Shown: piece after piece, positions 34,236 through 45,439 of the stretch
Layout of the letters: each line of letters begins with the position of its first letter
How positions within the stretch are numbered: position 1 is the stretch's first letter
Source of the DNA: Thysanoteuthis rhombus
Taxonomy: Eukaryota > Mollusca > Cephalopoda > Oegopsida > Thysanoteuthidae
Assembly: GCA_963457665.1 (NCBI GenBank)
Contig: OY735206.1
Coordinates: 61,443,205-61,507,204 of the forward strand
Length of the DNA: 64,000 nt
Direction of reading: 5' to 3'
The notes under the pieces: generated by a model
What the model was told of the DNA's origin: nothing
The model's input: only the letters and a program-made list of their open reading frames with translations
The model's database searches: none
Made by a program: the position numbers and the translations under genes

Positions 34236-34891
34236 TCGACGGAGTTGATTTCCCTGAGGAATCTTCTTCTTCGACAGCTCCTTTCTTCTGTTGTAACCAG
34301 TTCTAAGACATCCTCTATTGTCACTGTGTTCTCTCTTCTCCCGAGCATCTATCTCTACGCATGCCTGTCCTTGTCTATCGGCCATCTGAGAACGGTTACT
34401 TCTTCCAAATTCGTCCATTATGTTTAAATTTTTCGACTACTTCAATGAGACTGTTCTCTCCATCGGCTTTGTTCAACACGTGATTCTTCTGGATCAATGA
34501 TTCTCTGACAAATCTTCCAAGTCACAAGTTGACTTTTCGATGAAGGGATGGTGTACAGAAGAGATCATCTGAATGTGCAAGCTTCTTACTAACCGTATTC
34601 TACTCTTTTCTCACAGATTTGGCTCCCAAGGAAGGCTGTCGGATGAATTATCCGAAACTTAGTGATAACGTAAAGAATGGGTTTAATTGTCCAAACGATT
34701 CTTGGAATCATATTTCCCACACTTATTAGATCTAAGTAGACGACTAAAGGTCACACTGCGTTAATACAAATGTAAACACTAATCTCTCGGCTTACTTTGG
34801 CTGCTTTATCGATGTAAGAACCCTTCAGATTCTACATTATTCCACTGTGACCTTTGGTCTAATTGAGGCTTTCTTGTAGAAATTTGTCAAT
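34236..34891. other. Unannotated stretch
   Basis: Opposite-strand frames at 34137-34427 overlap the RTE tail and have no recognised domain. The remainder is AT-rich. Confidence 0.45.
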
Positions 34892-35322
34892 TAAAACAGT
34901 TACAAAAACTGTCAATATAGCTTTTTTCAGTTTTCAAGCTGGTCTAGCTGGCTGACTACTGACCCTGTATTTACGTATCTATGCATGTATGCAACAGTTG
35001 TTTGCCTTTTTTTCTTTTTTTTTTTTCAAATCTCCCTAAATTAGTTTTGTTGTGGTTGTTCAATTAGCAATGAAAGTTGTCGCAAAATTGATCACCGACT
35101 TTGTGTCTGGCTGCATTCGAGCTTGTTTTTCTTTCTTTTCTTTTTTTTTTTTAATTCGGACTTTTTTTAGTGATCACTGCCCAACCGAAGGCACGAAAAG
35201 TAACAGATTCTTTGATCACCTCTTCTTCCAATTTTGTAATTGATCTACCCAAACACGGCATGCAACCAAAAGACGTCGGTCAAGTGACGGTCTCTATTGA
35301 GTTACCAATCAGACCTGTTTCA
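34892..35322 (-). repeat. U1 unclassified repeat, copy 6
   Basis: Reverse orientation: ACAGTTACAAAAACTGTC at the left, GCTGGTCTAGCTGGCTGAC, AGTGATCACTGCCCAACCGA, AATTGATCTACCCAAACACG, and CTATTGAGTTACCAATCAGA at the right. Poly-T runs have expanded in its middle (35010-35030, 35140-35152). Confidence 0.8.
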
Positions 35323-36287
35323 TTCAAATTTTTAATGCATAGAAATTGCTATCAGGAGGACAACAGTTTCCTTTAATCATTGCAAACTAAATAAGTTTCT
35401 TTATCATTTCGTTTTTACGCATGTTAAGTTCACCTGATCAGTTATTATGGACAATAATGTTTCCACAGTACATAATTAATTATGTTTAAAACTTGTTACA
35501 CGTTTCATTGCATATCGCTGTGAACAATAAAACTTAAGGATATTGATAATTTCTCAATTGATAATTTCTCTAATCTTAGCTTTACTGCATCAACTCCTTC
35601 GTGTTTTGGGTGAGAAGAGTTTTACCACTTAAAACTCAGATGGTAAATAATCCAGTCAAATTTTAAAAAAACAGATATTTTTTCATCCGTTAAATTATGC
35701 TTTCAATGACCTCATGAAAAAGTTATACCATGTTTCAAAAAGTAATCACATTTTTTTCTTCAATAATTGCGTCAAGTTCTTTTTCAAAATACTAAAAAAC
35801 AGCATTTTATTGTAGCATTCGATATATTGAACGGATATACAATTTCCAGAATTAATATAAATGGCAACAAATTACCAGCACTGGGTTAACAGATGCAAGA
35901 CAAATAGATACTGAGAAATCAGTACTAATATCATACGTGATAACAAGTATCTGTATAAACCTGCTTTTCAAAGGTTCACTTTACGCTACCCCGTTTTCAC
36001 GAACAACTCATATTTGTACAGTTTTTCGATATCCGAAATGGCATAAAGCAATGAAATAATTACCATTAATTTACATGGGAAAGATTTTGAGCGCCCAAGA
36101 CCGAAAAAATAACTTTCTATATTTGCTTGCTTCGATGTCGTATGTTAGGGTTCATCGTTTGCAGTGGCTTATTTAAAAGATTTGAAATAAAAGAAAGTAT
36201 GCTTGACTGCTTAGCCCCCTATTTGATTCTATCTTGTTGGAGCACACTTATTCCAATTAATGCTGCTTACTTATAGTTTGTAGAATA
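35323..36287. other. Unannotated stretch
   Basis: About 960 bp of AT-rich DNA with no recognisable gene or repeat. Confidence 0.5.
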
Positions 36288-36289
36288 TA

Positions 36290-37362
36290 TTAAGCAGTTG
36301 CAAAAATAATTATGAGAGTTCATTATCAACTTAAAAGCAGTATATCTTAACTTAGAATAGAAGTTATACATCGAAACAGAAGCCTTCAGAATCTACACGT
36401 TGTTGTCCATTTATTAAGGAATGATAGAAGTTTACAGTGCCGGAACCAATGAATTCTTCGAAGGTGTTTTGAGCTGCCGCTTGATTTCTAAAGATCTTGC
36501 CTCACAGGAAGTGATCGGAATGCTTGAAAAAATGGAAGTAGGTCGGAGAGAGGTCTAGTGACGAAGCTGGGTGAAGTAGAATTTCGTAGCCTGGTCTGTT
36601 CAATTTCTGCAGGTTCATTCGTGATGAATGTCCTTTTCAATCGACCAATATTGGACGCAAACGTGCTGTAGTTGTTAGTGTATTTTGTCGATTTCCTGGC
36701 AATACTTTTGTTGTGATTGCTTCGCCAGGAGCCAAGTAGTTGCAGTGGATGATTCCACCTGAGACCATCATTTTATGTTGATACACATTTGGTCTTGGAA
36801 GTGTTTTGGTGCTTAATATATGTCCAATCACTGTGCGGAACTCAGTCAATCGTTGTACGGAATACCTTTTTCGTCATATCCCTCAATGCTTTCAAGAAAT
36901 TGATCTTTTTTGTCGTGCAAAAAAAGCTTAGAGCAGGCTATGTAACACCTCAATAATGACCTTCGATTGGATATCGTCAATCATAGAGGGACGACCACGA
37001 CCTTTCTCATTTGCAAGGCTCTCGTCTCCGTTTCGAAAATTTGGGAACCAGAATTGGGCTGTTCTTTCGTTGACGGTTCCCTGGCCAAATACAATTGAAT
37101 TTGCAAGCAGTTTCCCTTGATTTACATCTCATTTTGAACTCATGCGACAAAATTGCTGGAATTAGCCTTTTTCCACTCTTGATTAAGCAGCTGCAAATAA
37201 ACCAGAATAGATAGTGAAAAGAAAGCGTTTTGCTCAAATAGATAGAGTGAAATTCACGCTTTGAAATGGTATAATCAATTTACATGGTTGAATTTTACTT
37301 TATTCCAAAATGAGCATAAGTTTGAAAAAACAAAAACGGCAATTATTTTTGCACCAATCTAG
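36290..37362 (-). mobile_element. Mariner element (cecropia/Hsmar1-like ends), dead
   Basis: Bounded by TA dinucleotides (36288-36289, 37363-37364) and imperfect terminal inverted repeats. The right end, read inward, is CTAGATTGGTGCAAAAATAA; the left is TTAAGCAGTTGCAAAAATAA. Both resemble the GGTTGGTGCAAAAGTAATTG-type ends known from Hsmar1 and related mariners. At about 1.07 kb it is shorter than the usual ~1.3 kb. It carries the minus-strand transposase relic listed separately. Family placement comes from recall of the TIR consensus. Confidence 0.85.
36400..37225 (-). pseudogene. Mariner transposase pseudogene
   Basis: Minus-strand reading with frameshifts. N-terminal DNA-binding region: ERTAQFWFPNFRNGDESLAN and RGRPSMIDDIQ (about 37075-36970), corresponding to the mariner helix-turn-helix and linker. 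Central: APKHFQDQMCINIK or, in the next frame, PRPNVYQHKMMVSGGIIHCN (about 36800-36730). C-terminal: NLQKLNRPGYEILLHPASSL and DLSPTYFHFFK (about 36620-36515). The LLHDNARPH segment with the second catalytic Asp is deleted near 36635. The third acidic position of the D,D(34)D triad is Tyr in PTYFHFF, where the family has PTDYHFF. Inactive. Confidence 0.85.
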
Positions 37363-37364
37363 TA

Positions 37365-37544
37365 AAAAACATTTGAACCTTGTAACTAAATTTATAACAA
37401 AAATCAAATTTCTAAAGATTTTAGAGATGATTTCTAATAACTAAATGCATTCTAATCAAAATCCAAAACTGGAGTTGACTTTTTTTCTTACTGTAACGAG
37501 AACAAGAACAAAAAAAAAACAATCCTCACAAAAAGTAAGGGTGT
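37365..37544. other. Unannotated stretch
   Basis: AT-rich spacer between the mariner and a SINE-C copy. Confidence 0.5.
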
Positions 37545-37845
37545 AAACCGTTATATAAGATTAACATCCCCAAACGTAATTTTGAACTTACGACCAACTG
37601 ATTCCAAGTCGGCTATCTTACTGACTGAGCTAAATTGACAAGTCTTGGATATAAACGGAAATGTATCATACAAATACGCAAGGGTTTATTTCATTCTGAT
37701 AAATATATTTTTACTAGATATATAAATACTTATAATTTTTTATTATCATAAATACAATACAAAAGTTGAAGAAATCAGTTGGGATAGAAGTTGAAGAGGA
37801 GTTTGACCCTGCAGCATCCAGTCATGTATTTAACATGTATAAGAC
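37545..37845 (-). repeat. SINE-C copy with tRNA-like promoter
   Basis: The minus strand reads AGCTCAGTCAGTAAGATAGC (A box, about 37633) and CGTAAGTTCAAAATTACG (B box, about 37590). On the plus strand AAATACAATACAAAAGTTG and TTTGACCCTGCAGCATCCAG follow at 37750-37822, matching 17.2 and 58.05 kb. The conserved body lies upstream of the promoter, so the unit may be composite. Confidence 0.7.
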
Positions 37846-37989
37846 AATTTTTGTGTCTGAGCGTAAATATTTCCACCGAGTAGAAATAACCTTTCACTTA
37901 TTCCTTTACAAACAAAGAAGGGAAAAAATTGCGGATATATTTGATTTTCTATGAAATAATTCTCTTCGGGGAAGAAATAGTTAATTACT

Positions 37990-38270
37990 TCCAGCTGAAG
38001 AGTCCATACTTTTGAATGGTGTCAGGAGTTTTTATCAGTAAAAACTTTTACTCCGGAGTGAAATTGTCCAGTGTTACGGACAGAAAAACAGAAAAGGTAA
38101 CGGTGTTAATTATATACGTATATCAACAGCATTGGCTGGTATCAGATGATCTATACTGGAAGATCCGATGAGGATAAATCCCACTAACAACGACCAGCGA
38201 GATTGGCTTGCTGACCATCGCTATGCGAAGTATCCTGGTCAGTTTCGTTTTTTTGAATGATAACTAACTC
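37990..38270 (-). repeat. Duplicated segment, unit 1, with SINE-D head
   Basis: Contains GAAGAGTCCATACTTTTGAA, GTGTTACGGACAG (38072) and a SINE-D head (GATTGGCTTGCTGACCATCG). The same order recurs in unit 2 at 38465-38735. The strand refers to the tRNA-like promoter. Confidence 0.6.
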
Positions 38271-38274
38271 AGCA

Positions 38275-38395
38275 TAGTTTGGTATCAGGCCATCAATAGT
38301 TGGAGATCCAATAATGATCGAACTTACGAACAATAGTAAGTAAGATCAGCTTGCTGAGCATTGCTATACGACATGCATCCTGAGAGAAAACAAAG
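38275..38395 (-). repeat. SINE-D head copy
   Basis: The minus strand reads AGCAATGCTCAGCAAGCTGA (A-box-like) and TAAGTTCGATCATTATTGG (B-box-like). Related heads occur at 38.2, 38.65 and 59.9 kb. Confidence 0.6.
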
Positions 38396-38464
38396 ATTTT
38401 TCATATAATATTGTCGTTAATCACGTTTTTCGTTTGTTTTGTTTTCTTTGAAAAATACTGAATT

Positions 38465-38735
38465 CCTTTACCGAGAAGAGTGCATAGTTCAAAATGTCGG
38501 GTAGAAGGTATTTTTATCTGTAAAATATCTACCTCTGAGTGGAATATTACAGTGTTACGGACAGTGAAGTGAGAATATCACAATACTCATTATTAGAGTA
38601 GATATTGAGTTAGCATGGATGGTATCTGTGAGATCGAATCCACAAACAGCGATCGGCAAGATTAACATACTAATAATCGCTTCACGATGTGTGTACCGAC
38701 CTGTTTTTCTTTCGATTTTTTTGTATGATTTAATA
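38465..38735 (-). repeat. Duplicated segment, unit 2, with SINE-D head
   Basis: GAAGAGTGCATAGTTCAAAA, CTCTGAGTGGAATATTACAG, GTGTTACGGACAG (38553) and GATCGGCAAGATTAACATAC repeat the order of unit 1 with moderate divergence. Confidence 0.6.
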
Positions 38736-38739
38736 ATTG

Positions 38740-39644
38740 ATACCGAAGTTGTGAGAGGATTAAAGTTAAAGTTTATACTTGAGTTGGCATTTTATTTCAT
38801 GAAAAAAAAACAACATCTATAAACACAGTGTGAAATTTATTTTCGTCCACAGTCTTTTCCTAGGCCGTATCTGTTTCCCAAGAAGTTACTCACCGAAGGT
38901 TTTTTTATGAACATGACGTATCTTTCGCTGAAGATTTATCCCGGTGACATTCTAACCAGAGACTCCGTTGCACTTCCAGATATTCGTCATATCACCAACT
39001 CGACTCTGCAAAAAGTAACCTCAAGAGAATAACATTGTTCGATATCACAGAGAACATGACACAGAGGACAACATTAGGTAATAAAATCTTTAGAATAAAT
39101 CGCCAAAGGCTAGATGTCAATAAGATGAAATAGGAATATAGACGGAGAATTTCATCAGAGATACTTCATTAACTTGTCAATTTTGTGCCGTAGAAGGGAA
39201 CTTTCAGTGTGTTAACTACTAAGGTTGAATATGAAAGATAAAAAAAAATTGATACTATAAATCTGCAGCTAAGAGCTCATCTATAATGCAACAAGCAAAA
39301 AAGGAAAAGAGGGATGTGAAATATACATATATATATATATATGTGCGTACGTGCGAGTGTCAAATTCTGGACGTAGAAGCCTTTCTGATATTTACACTTA
39401 CTAAGTTTTGATTAGATATGAATATATTTTCCCATTCATTCAGCAGCACGAATAAGATCATGAAAGTTGTTGAATAGAAACTTATACAAAAATTATAGAA
39501 TTAAACAAACTAAGCTAATTACCTGCGCTGAGAGGCGAATAATTAATTAAGAATAATGATAAAGTAAATCCATAGAAATCTGATAGTGTTTAATCTAATT
39601 TGATTTTGAAAAGAAATTCATTACCACTCTTTCTTTTAGAAAAA
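38740..39644. other. Unannotated stretch
   Basis: AT-rich DNA with a short (TA)n at 39326-39342. No gene recognised. Confidence 0.45.
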
Positions 39645-39887
39645 GGGTGGTTAATGCTGAAAAAAGTGACGCCTAATGGAAAAAAAGTAACCAATGTAAA
39701 AAAAATAGATGGTGGGGAGCTAATGTCCAAAATAAGGGAGCTAATAAAAAGGGGGCTAATGTAAGAGCGTGTAATGTAAAAAAAAGCCGATGTTCCAAAA
39801 AAGTAATGTTGAAAAAGGGGCTGATGTTCTAAAAAGAGTAATGTTGAAAAAGAGTGATGTTCAAAAAAGAGGGGGCTAATGTTCTAC
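39645..39887. repeat. Degenerate A/G-rich minisatellite, ~20-bp unit
   Basis: Roughly a dozen variants of AAAAAGGGGCTAATGTTCTA in direct orientation, differing in A-run length and in GGGGCT versus AAAGTA cores. It abuts a (CA)n-(TA)n tract at 39888. Plus-strand purine bias is strong. Confidence 0.75.
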
Positions 39888-39908
39888 ACACACACACACG
39901 CACACACA

Positions 39909-39995
<87 letters not shown>
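39888..39995. repeat. (CA)n-(TA)n microsatellite
   Basis: CA 39889-39935 with two interruptions, TA 39936-39995. Confidence 0.95.
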
Positions 39996-39999
<4 letters not shown>

Positions 40000-40239
40000 C
40001 AGAAGCAGTGTAATGCAAAAAATTTTATCATAAAAAGAGGACGTGAGTAATTTTCCAAAGGATTTTTCAAAATATATGCGGTTGGGATATTTTTTGGATC
40101 GGGATATCAACTTTTTCTGGAGTCTTATTAGATTTTGACTTTGACCCTTGAAAGGGAACACCCTATAAAGAAAAACATCCCCCAACACCGATTTTAAAAG
40201 GGCACAAAAGATCTCCCACGATTTCGGTCCCTAAAAGGA

Positions 40240-40318
40240 GAAATAAGAGTTTCTATATAATACAATGCAATTCATAATCATTCTGTCACATCATATACAT
40301 CCATTTGTTTATACGTAA
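40240..40318 (+). repeat. SINE-B 3' part
   Basis: AGAGTTTCTATATAATACAA, TGCAATTCATAATCATTCTG and ATACATCCATTTGTTTA match the 33.3 kb copy. It leads directly into (CA)n-(TA)n at 40319. Confidence 0.7.
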
Positions 40319-40364
40319 ACACACACGAACACATACACACACACACCTACACACACACACACAC

Positions 40365-40460
<96 letters not shown>
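40319..40460. repeat. (CA)n-(TA)n microsatellite
   Basis: CA with CCTA interruptions 40319-40405, TA to 40460. Flanked 5' by SINE-B and 3' by SINE-A. Confidence 0.95.
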
Positions 40461-40462
<2 letters not shown>

Positions 40463-40650
40463 CAACTCTGGAATGGAGCACTCTGGTGGATAAAGAATAT
40501 TGCATAGTGAATATATAAGAAAAATCTGAAAGTGCGTAGGGCAGGGGTAAAATGCCAGCCTCTGAAACAAAGGTTTCGATTGTACCTCGTGGTACTGAAT
40601 GCGATATTGGTTATACAACGAAACAGCTGTCTGTGGATGACTTAATTATA
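40461..40650 (+). repeat. SINE-A copy
   Basis: CCAACTCTGGAATGGAGCAC at the 5' side, then AGGTTTCGATTGTACCTCGT (B-box region, about 40572) and AACGAAACAGCTGTCTGTGG at the 3' side, running into (TA)n at about 40648. The A box is degraded. Confidence 0.75.
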
Positions 40651-40693
40651 TATATATATATATATGTATGTATAAATTAAAAATTGTGTCATC

Positions 40694-40789
<96 letters not shown>

Positions 40790-40795
40790 TGATTA
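40648..40795. repeat. (TA)n/(CA)n/(TA)n tracts
   Basis: TA 40648-40665, unique spacer with GTGTCATCCACACACACAC, then TA 40705-40790. Confidence 0.95.
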
Positions 40796-41022
40796 TCATC
40801 CAAACAGCTGTTTCGTTAATTTAAACTAAATAAATATATTGCTTAAATTCAGCCTTACTGATCGTCCAGTTCCCTACCGCAAAGGTAGAATATCGGTCTC
40901 CGGGTCTGAAGCAAAGGTTTGAATCCTGCCTCGTGGTACTGGATGGGATAACGGATAGTCTATAGCCACACTGAAGAGTTGTAATACAACGAAACAGTTG
41001 TCCGTGGCTGACACAATAATCA
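40796..41022 (+). repeat. SINE-A copy, near full length
   Basis: TTAAATTCAGCCTTACTGAT, then CTACCGCAAAGGTAGAATAT, GGTCTCCGGGTCTGAAGC, AGGTTTGAATCCTGCCTCGT (B box, about 40915) and ACGAAACAGTTGTCCGTGG, ending in a (TA)n tract. A reversed phrase at the left (AAACAGCTGTTTCGTTAA) mirrors the 3' end and suggests a partial inverted neighbour. Confidence 0.8.
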
Positions 41023-41024
41023 TA

Positions 41025-41095
<71 letters not shown>
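41023..41095. repeat. (TA)n microsatellite at SINE-A 3' end
   Basis: About 33 TA units directly following SINE-A. Confidence 0.95.
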
Positions 41096-41098
<3 letters not shown>

Positions 41099-42832
41099 GT
41101 GAGGTATCACACCGTCTGTGTGTTCGTCTATCTCATTATAAAAAAAAATAAACATGGGTGCAGTCACACCAAATATCGCATGCATACTCAATGAACGCAG
41201 ATATAGGTTTTTATAGTAAAATGTTTTGAGAAAAAGCTTTTTTTAACCCAAACAAATTTGACAGACACACTCAATGGAACCAGGGAAAGTTGAAGATTTT
41301 AAGGAGAAAAATTATTACATGTGTCATTACATGTAATTATGACGCTAAACTTTATATCAACTTCCCGGCCAATGTACATATACATATATTCTTTATATGA
41401 TTATATATTTTTAAGTAGCCAAAAGTGAAGGTAACTGATGGGGATTTTTTTTACAAGTCCTTTTTTTCAGTCCTTAAATATTCAATTCAGCATAGACGGA
41501 TTCTCCATTTAGTGTTATATAAAAAAATATTACTAATTTCATTATTTTAGAATAAATGACTTATCGTCAACATTTGCATTATTTATAGTAATAAAATGAG
41601 TAATATCCTAATGAAGTAAACTAAATACGATTTTTCTAGCCATCATTATGACTTTTTGCCAAGAAATTTTCCTCATGACTTTATTACAGTCACCTAATTT
41701 TTGGTCAAGTAAATATCAGCACCACTTTTCCTCTCGATGGTAGTAATCTTTACTTGGTCAAGTTGTATTGGGCTATTACAATATTCAAAGAGATTTTGAG
41801 TAGACTCGCGGACAGAAGTGCACAGTCCCTTGTTTAAACTAGCACCGGTCAAAAAATCGTTAGATGCATTATTGTATACCTTTTTTGGCTCATCCTTTCA
41901 ATTCTTACTCTGGAGGTGCCGATTTAAAGCTTGATCTTATTGGGTAGTTCTAATCTTTACGTGATTATGATGAGTGATGCTGAGTTTCATCCCAAGTTTG
42001 TAACCACTGAATACTTTCCATTCGATCTGAAAGGGGATAAAACCTGCAATTCATTCAAATTCTCACTCGAAATTCCATAGCATTCCCAAGACCAAGCAAT
42101 TTTTATTATCGTTGTACAAAGTAATAAATTACATTTACCGGAACCCCAACTCAAATGGCAAAGATTTGATCAAACACTTTCATTTTCTTGCTCATGTATA
42201 CACATCAACTGTTTTTTTCATAGCAAATATTGAATTTCAGTACGATTAGGTTAAGGACTTGCATTGTAGAAATCCTCGTAATGGAAAATTGCTATTTATT
42301 TATTCAGCTTTATTCGTAAATTTCAAGCTGTGTAATGTAAGCATCTTATTAAAATATTTGCAGTAACGTCTATTATCATCATCTCCTACTAATACACTAT
42401 CGACTATGTACGTACCACCCTCGAATCCTCTCAAGGTAATAATGGATTAGTCTCTCATGATAAAAGGTAGGAGAGGGGGGGTTGAAAGAAAACGGGGGCA
42501 ATTGATGAGACATCCCCAAAAATTCATGGAAAAAATAAACGTTTCATGGAAAATGGAAGATTCATAATATCACCAGAGAACGTTTCATTCTGACCATGCC
42601 TTATCTCCAGCGTGTGGTGGGGGCAGATATTCTACCAGGAATCATAATTCTGAAAACACCTCTTTTTCTCTTTTTATTAGTATTTTTTTTACTTGGCTTC
42701 ATACTCTGATTGATTTTTTTCAAGTTTCAGTCATTTTTATCACTTGGGGGTCAAAACGGAGATGAAGATTTTTTTTACTTTTTTTACTTGAATGTAAAAT
42801 AATGCAAGATTGGTATTTTGCGTCCAACTGCT

Positions 42833-42835
<3 letters not shown>
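41096..42835. other. Unannotated stretch
   Basis: About 1.7 kb of AT-rich DNA. I saw no gene, transposase or SINE. Small poly-T and poly-A runs only. Confidence 0.5.
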
Positions 42836-42903
<68 letters not shown>

Positions 42904-42990
42904 GAACATCGAATTTAAATTTCAATACATCACCTGACTCAGGTTTTTGATGAATTTCAATGAAATTCTGTGGAAGAGTTAACCGTAGGG
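42836..42990. repeat. (TA)n tract followed by U2 fragment
   Basis: TA 42838-42900; then GATGAATTTCAATGAAATTC and TGTGGAAGAGTTAACC at about 42948-42983, matching U2 text at 3.83 kb. Confidence 0.75.
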
Positions 42991-43395
42991 GGGAAATGAT
43001 TCAAATGTGGTGGCCAATCTACGTACAGATATTTGTATTCTAGCCAATGGGTACTGGATTAGGCTTCTAAAAAAATTTTGATCGCATTTGGAACTAAAGG
43101 CCCCATCCAGGCCTCTGGTAGAAACTAGCTGAAAAATGTGCGTGTATGTGTATGTGTGTGTACACAAAGCATTAATGATATTAACTCTGTATAAAAAGAC
43201 GCCTTTATGCAAGTCTTCACAGCTTTACTTGGCCGAATGCCAGTACAAGATAAGATAAAGCAAAGTTTACCACGAACCTTGTCCGTGACGACTCATACCA
43301 TATAGCAGGGAAATGGCATTACAAAATGCCGATATCGAATTAGGTGAAAATGTGTGGCTACCAGGACAAGAGATGATCGTTAATACTTTCTTTTA
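42991..43395. other. Unannotated stretch
   Basis: AT-rich DNA; nothing recognised. Confidence 0.45.
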
Positions 43396-43417
43396 TTCTC
43401 TCCCCTCTCTCTCTCTT

Positions 43418-43496
<79 letters not shown>
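43396..43496. repeat. Long (CT)n tract
   Basis: About 90 bp nearly pure CT, a mirror repeat able in principle to form triplex DNA. The poly-Ser/Leu frame is an artefact. Confidence 0.95.
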
Positions 43497-43498
<2 letters not shown>

Positions 43499-44618
43499 AA
43501 TAGGTACCAACCCTCTTCCTTTTGAGAATACAGTTATCTTCCCTCGTTTCGAAAATTCTATTTACACCCTTCTTTACCTTTGTGAAGAGGCTAAAATAGC
43601 ATTAAGTGTTTCTTTTGCATTTAACTACTAGAGATACAACGTACGCTGTCTTCCTCTCTCCTTCAACCCAGCGAAGACACTTGCCGTGGTAATTTTTCTT
43701 CGTCTTGCGGTTTTTCTTCCCCCATTTGGACCTCACTCCCGTTGTAACTCGGGTTCGAATCGATATAAAATCGTTGATTCGACTGGTCACGAACGCTACT
43801 AAGGCGTATTTGGCATTATGACTGCATATTTAAACGTGTTGGGTAAATCTCCATGCGACTGCATCGTTGTTCCCGAGATCAGACGTGACAACAAATGAGT
43901 TAGCATTTAGAGTACTCACGCACATACATTTGCATGGTCTAACAAACACACATTCATACATCTGCATGAGTGTGAAACTTCTCTCCTTTTCCTCCCTTCT
44001 CGGTATTGTTATTGAAGTCTTCTAGGCACATGAAATAATTGTGTATTCCCCATGGGTACATTTGGTCAGTGTTCGAGTTCGGCAAAAAGATCTGGATTTT
44101 GAATGCTGATTCTCAAGGTAAGCGGGCCATTCCTAATAGGCTCAACACAATACTTCTCTCCATTTCCCTCACTCTTATTAGGTGCGATGCTGTACGAAAG
44201 TAAGCTTAATTATTCGACCTGTTTATCTATGAATCTACTCCATTTATTTGCTTTCTTTTCCTTTCGTACTTCTCTCTCTTTTTATCAGTGCAGGTTCTCC
44301 CTGTTGGAAAAGCTCCTATAAAACTGTTCGTAGGCCGAAACGAAATAAACTGAACAACCAATTACCAGTAGTTAACACAGGGAAAATATTCACACTTTTC
44401 CTGAACCCCCAAAATAACCCTTTTCATATCGGCCAGTTTAAGGCTAATTGTAACACCCTCACGTAAGCATTTATGCTACTTTATTTTCTAGAGAGCTGAG
44501 CAAACCATCCCTACATGAAAGATTTGCGTAACTATTTTCAACTATCTTCCTCTTGTGCCACAATGAGTTAAACTTTGATAATATTGGTCATACACGAGTA
44601 TAATTCAAAATACTCAGA
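43497..44618. other. Unannotated stretch
   Basis: AT-rich DNA. GGGTTCGAATCG near 43749 resembles a B box but lacks a clear A box. Text at 43590-43690 weakly resembles M1 interiors. Confidence 0.4.
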
Positions 44619-45355
44619 TTATGTACATAGAACTATGCAACGTGCACATGAAAGAATCATGCTAAACCTCACATTTTTGTGGCCTTTTCGGCAGGATTAA
44701 AGTGTAGTATCTGTTCCACGGCAGAGCCCGAGGTGCAGTTACTGACACTTGCCCGTCGAATGGGCCGGAGATTGTGTGTGGGTTGATATCAAAGACCGAG
44801 TGCGCCGGTGCAAGCGTTAGCCAATGAGGTTTCACTGAGGCTGCGTTTGCTAAGCGTATTGGGAGGCCTATGGACTCGTCCTTAGGCTTTCCCATCACTA
44901 CTCGGCCCAGTTGCAGGGTCTCAGTTTCCCCGGGGCTGCACTTAAAGGAGCAGGTCCCCTGGTGGATGCTTTCGCAGGTGACCTTGTCTAGCCATTACGA
45001 TGAGCTTTTCAACGGTAACTGCGTCGGCTGGAGCCATTTTTGGATGGGTTGCTCCTATTTCTTCCCACGTTAAGCCCGACCTTGTGTCACATATTGCTGC
45101 GGAGGGACAGTGATTAAATAGATGCTCAACCTCACATGGAGAGTTTACAAGACAGTAAAATATATTGAGGGAAAAAAAGGAGTCTGAGACATGATATAAT
45201 CCATTAGAAAACTCAAATAGCAATGGGTTCGTCGTGTTGCAAGAATGGCAGACAACTGGTGAACATCGTGACTCACAACATGGATCCCCAAAGATCGTAT
45301 GCGAAATCGAGGTCAAGATTAGGAGTTGAACTAGACAAGTTCGCGCCCGTAATGC
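44619..45355 (+). pseudogene. RTE-type LINE relic split by a LINE insertion
   Basis: The left part (44619-44674) reads TMQRAHERIMLNLT. The right part (45122-45355) resumes with MLNLTWRVYKTVKYIEG, then a VARMADNW-type region and IPKDRMRNRGQD. The two parts are separated by a foreign insert flanked by a duplicated 16-base stretch of RTE coding sequence. The 5' portion is missing and frameshifts are present. Confidence 0.8.
44675..45121 (-). mobile_element. 5'-truncated LINE inserted in RTE, with 16-bp TSD
   Basis: 447-bp GC-richer insert. Target duplication: ATGCTAAACCTCACAT (44659-44674) and ATGCTCAACCTCACAT (45122-45137), one mismatch. On the minus strand it encodes a short C-terminus, HLFNHCPSAAICDTRSGLTW and KLIVMARQGHLRKHPPGDLL, then a stop near 44942. 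The HLF-HC start resembles the end of a CCHC knuckle seen at LINE C-termini. About 260 bases of 3' UTR follow, ending GATACTACACTTTAATCC and CACAAAAA. The clade is not determined. Confidence 0.8.
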
Positions 45356-45439
45356 TTATATCTATTTGCAAGGGTGCATTGGCGTGTATGTGAGGTAGGA
45401 TTGGACCGGTGGGCAACCAGGCAAAGTCCTAGTGGTTCT

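Noticed and set aside
43740..43800. tRNA gene or SINE at a GGGTTCGAATCG B-box-like phrase
   Set aside because: No A box at suitable spacing and no cloverleaf.
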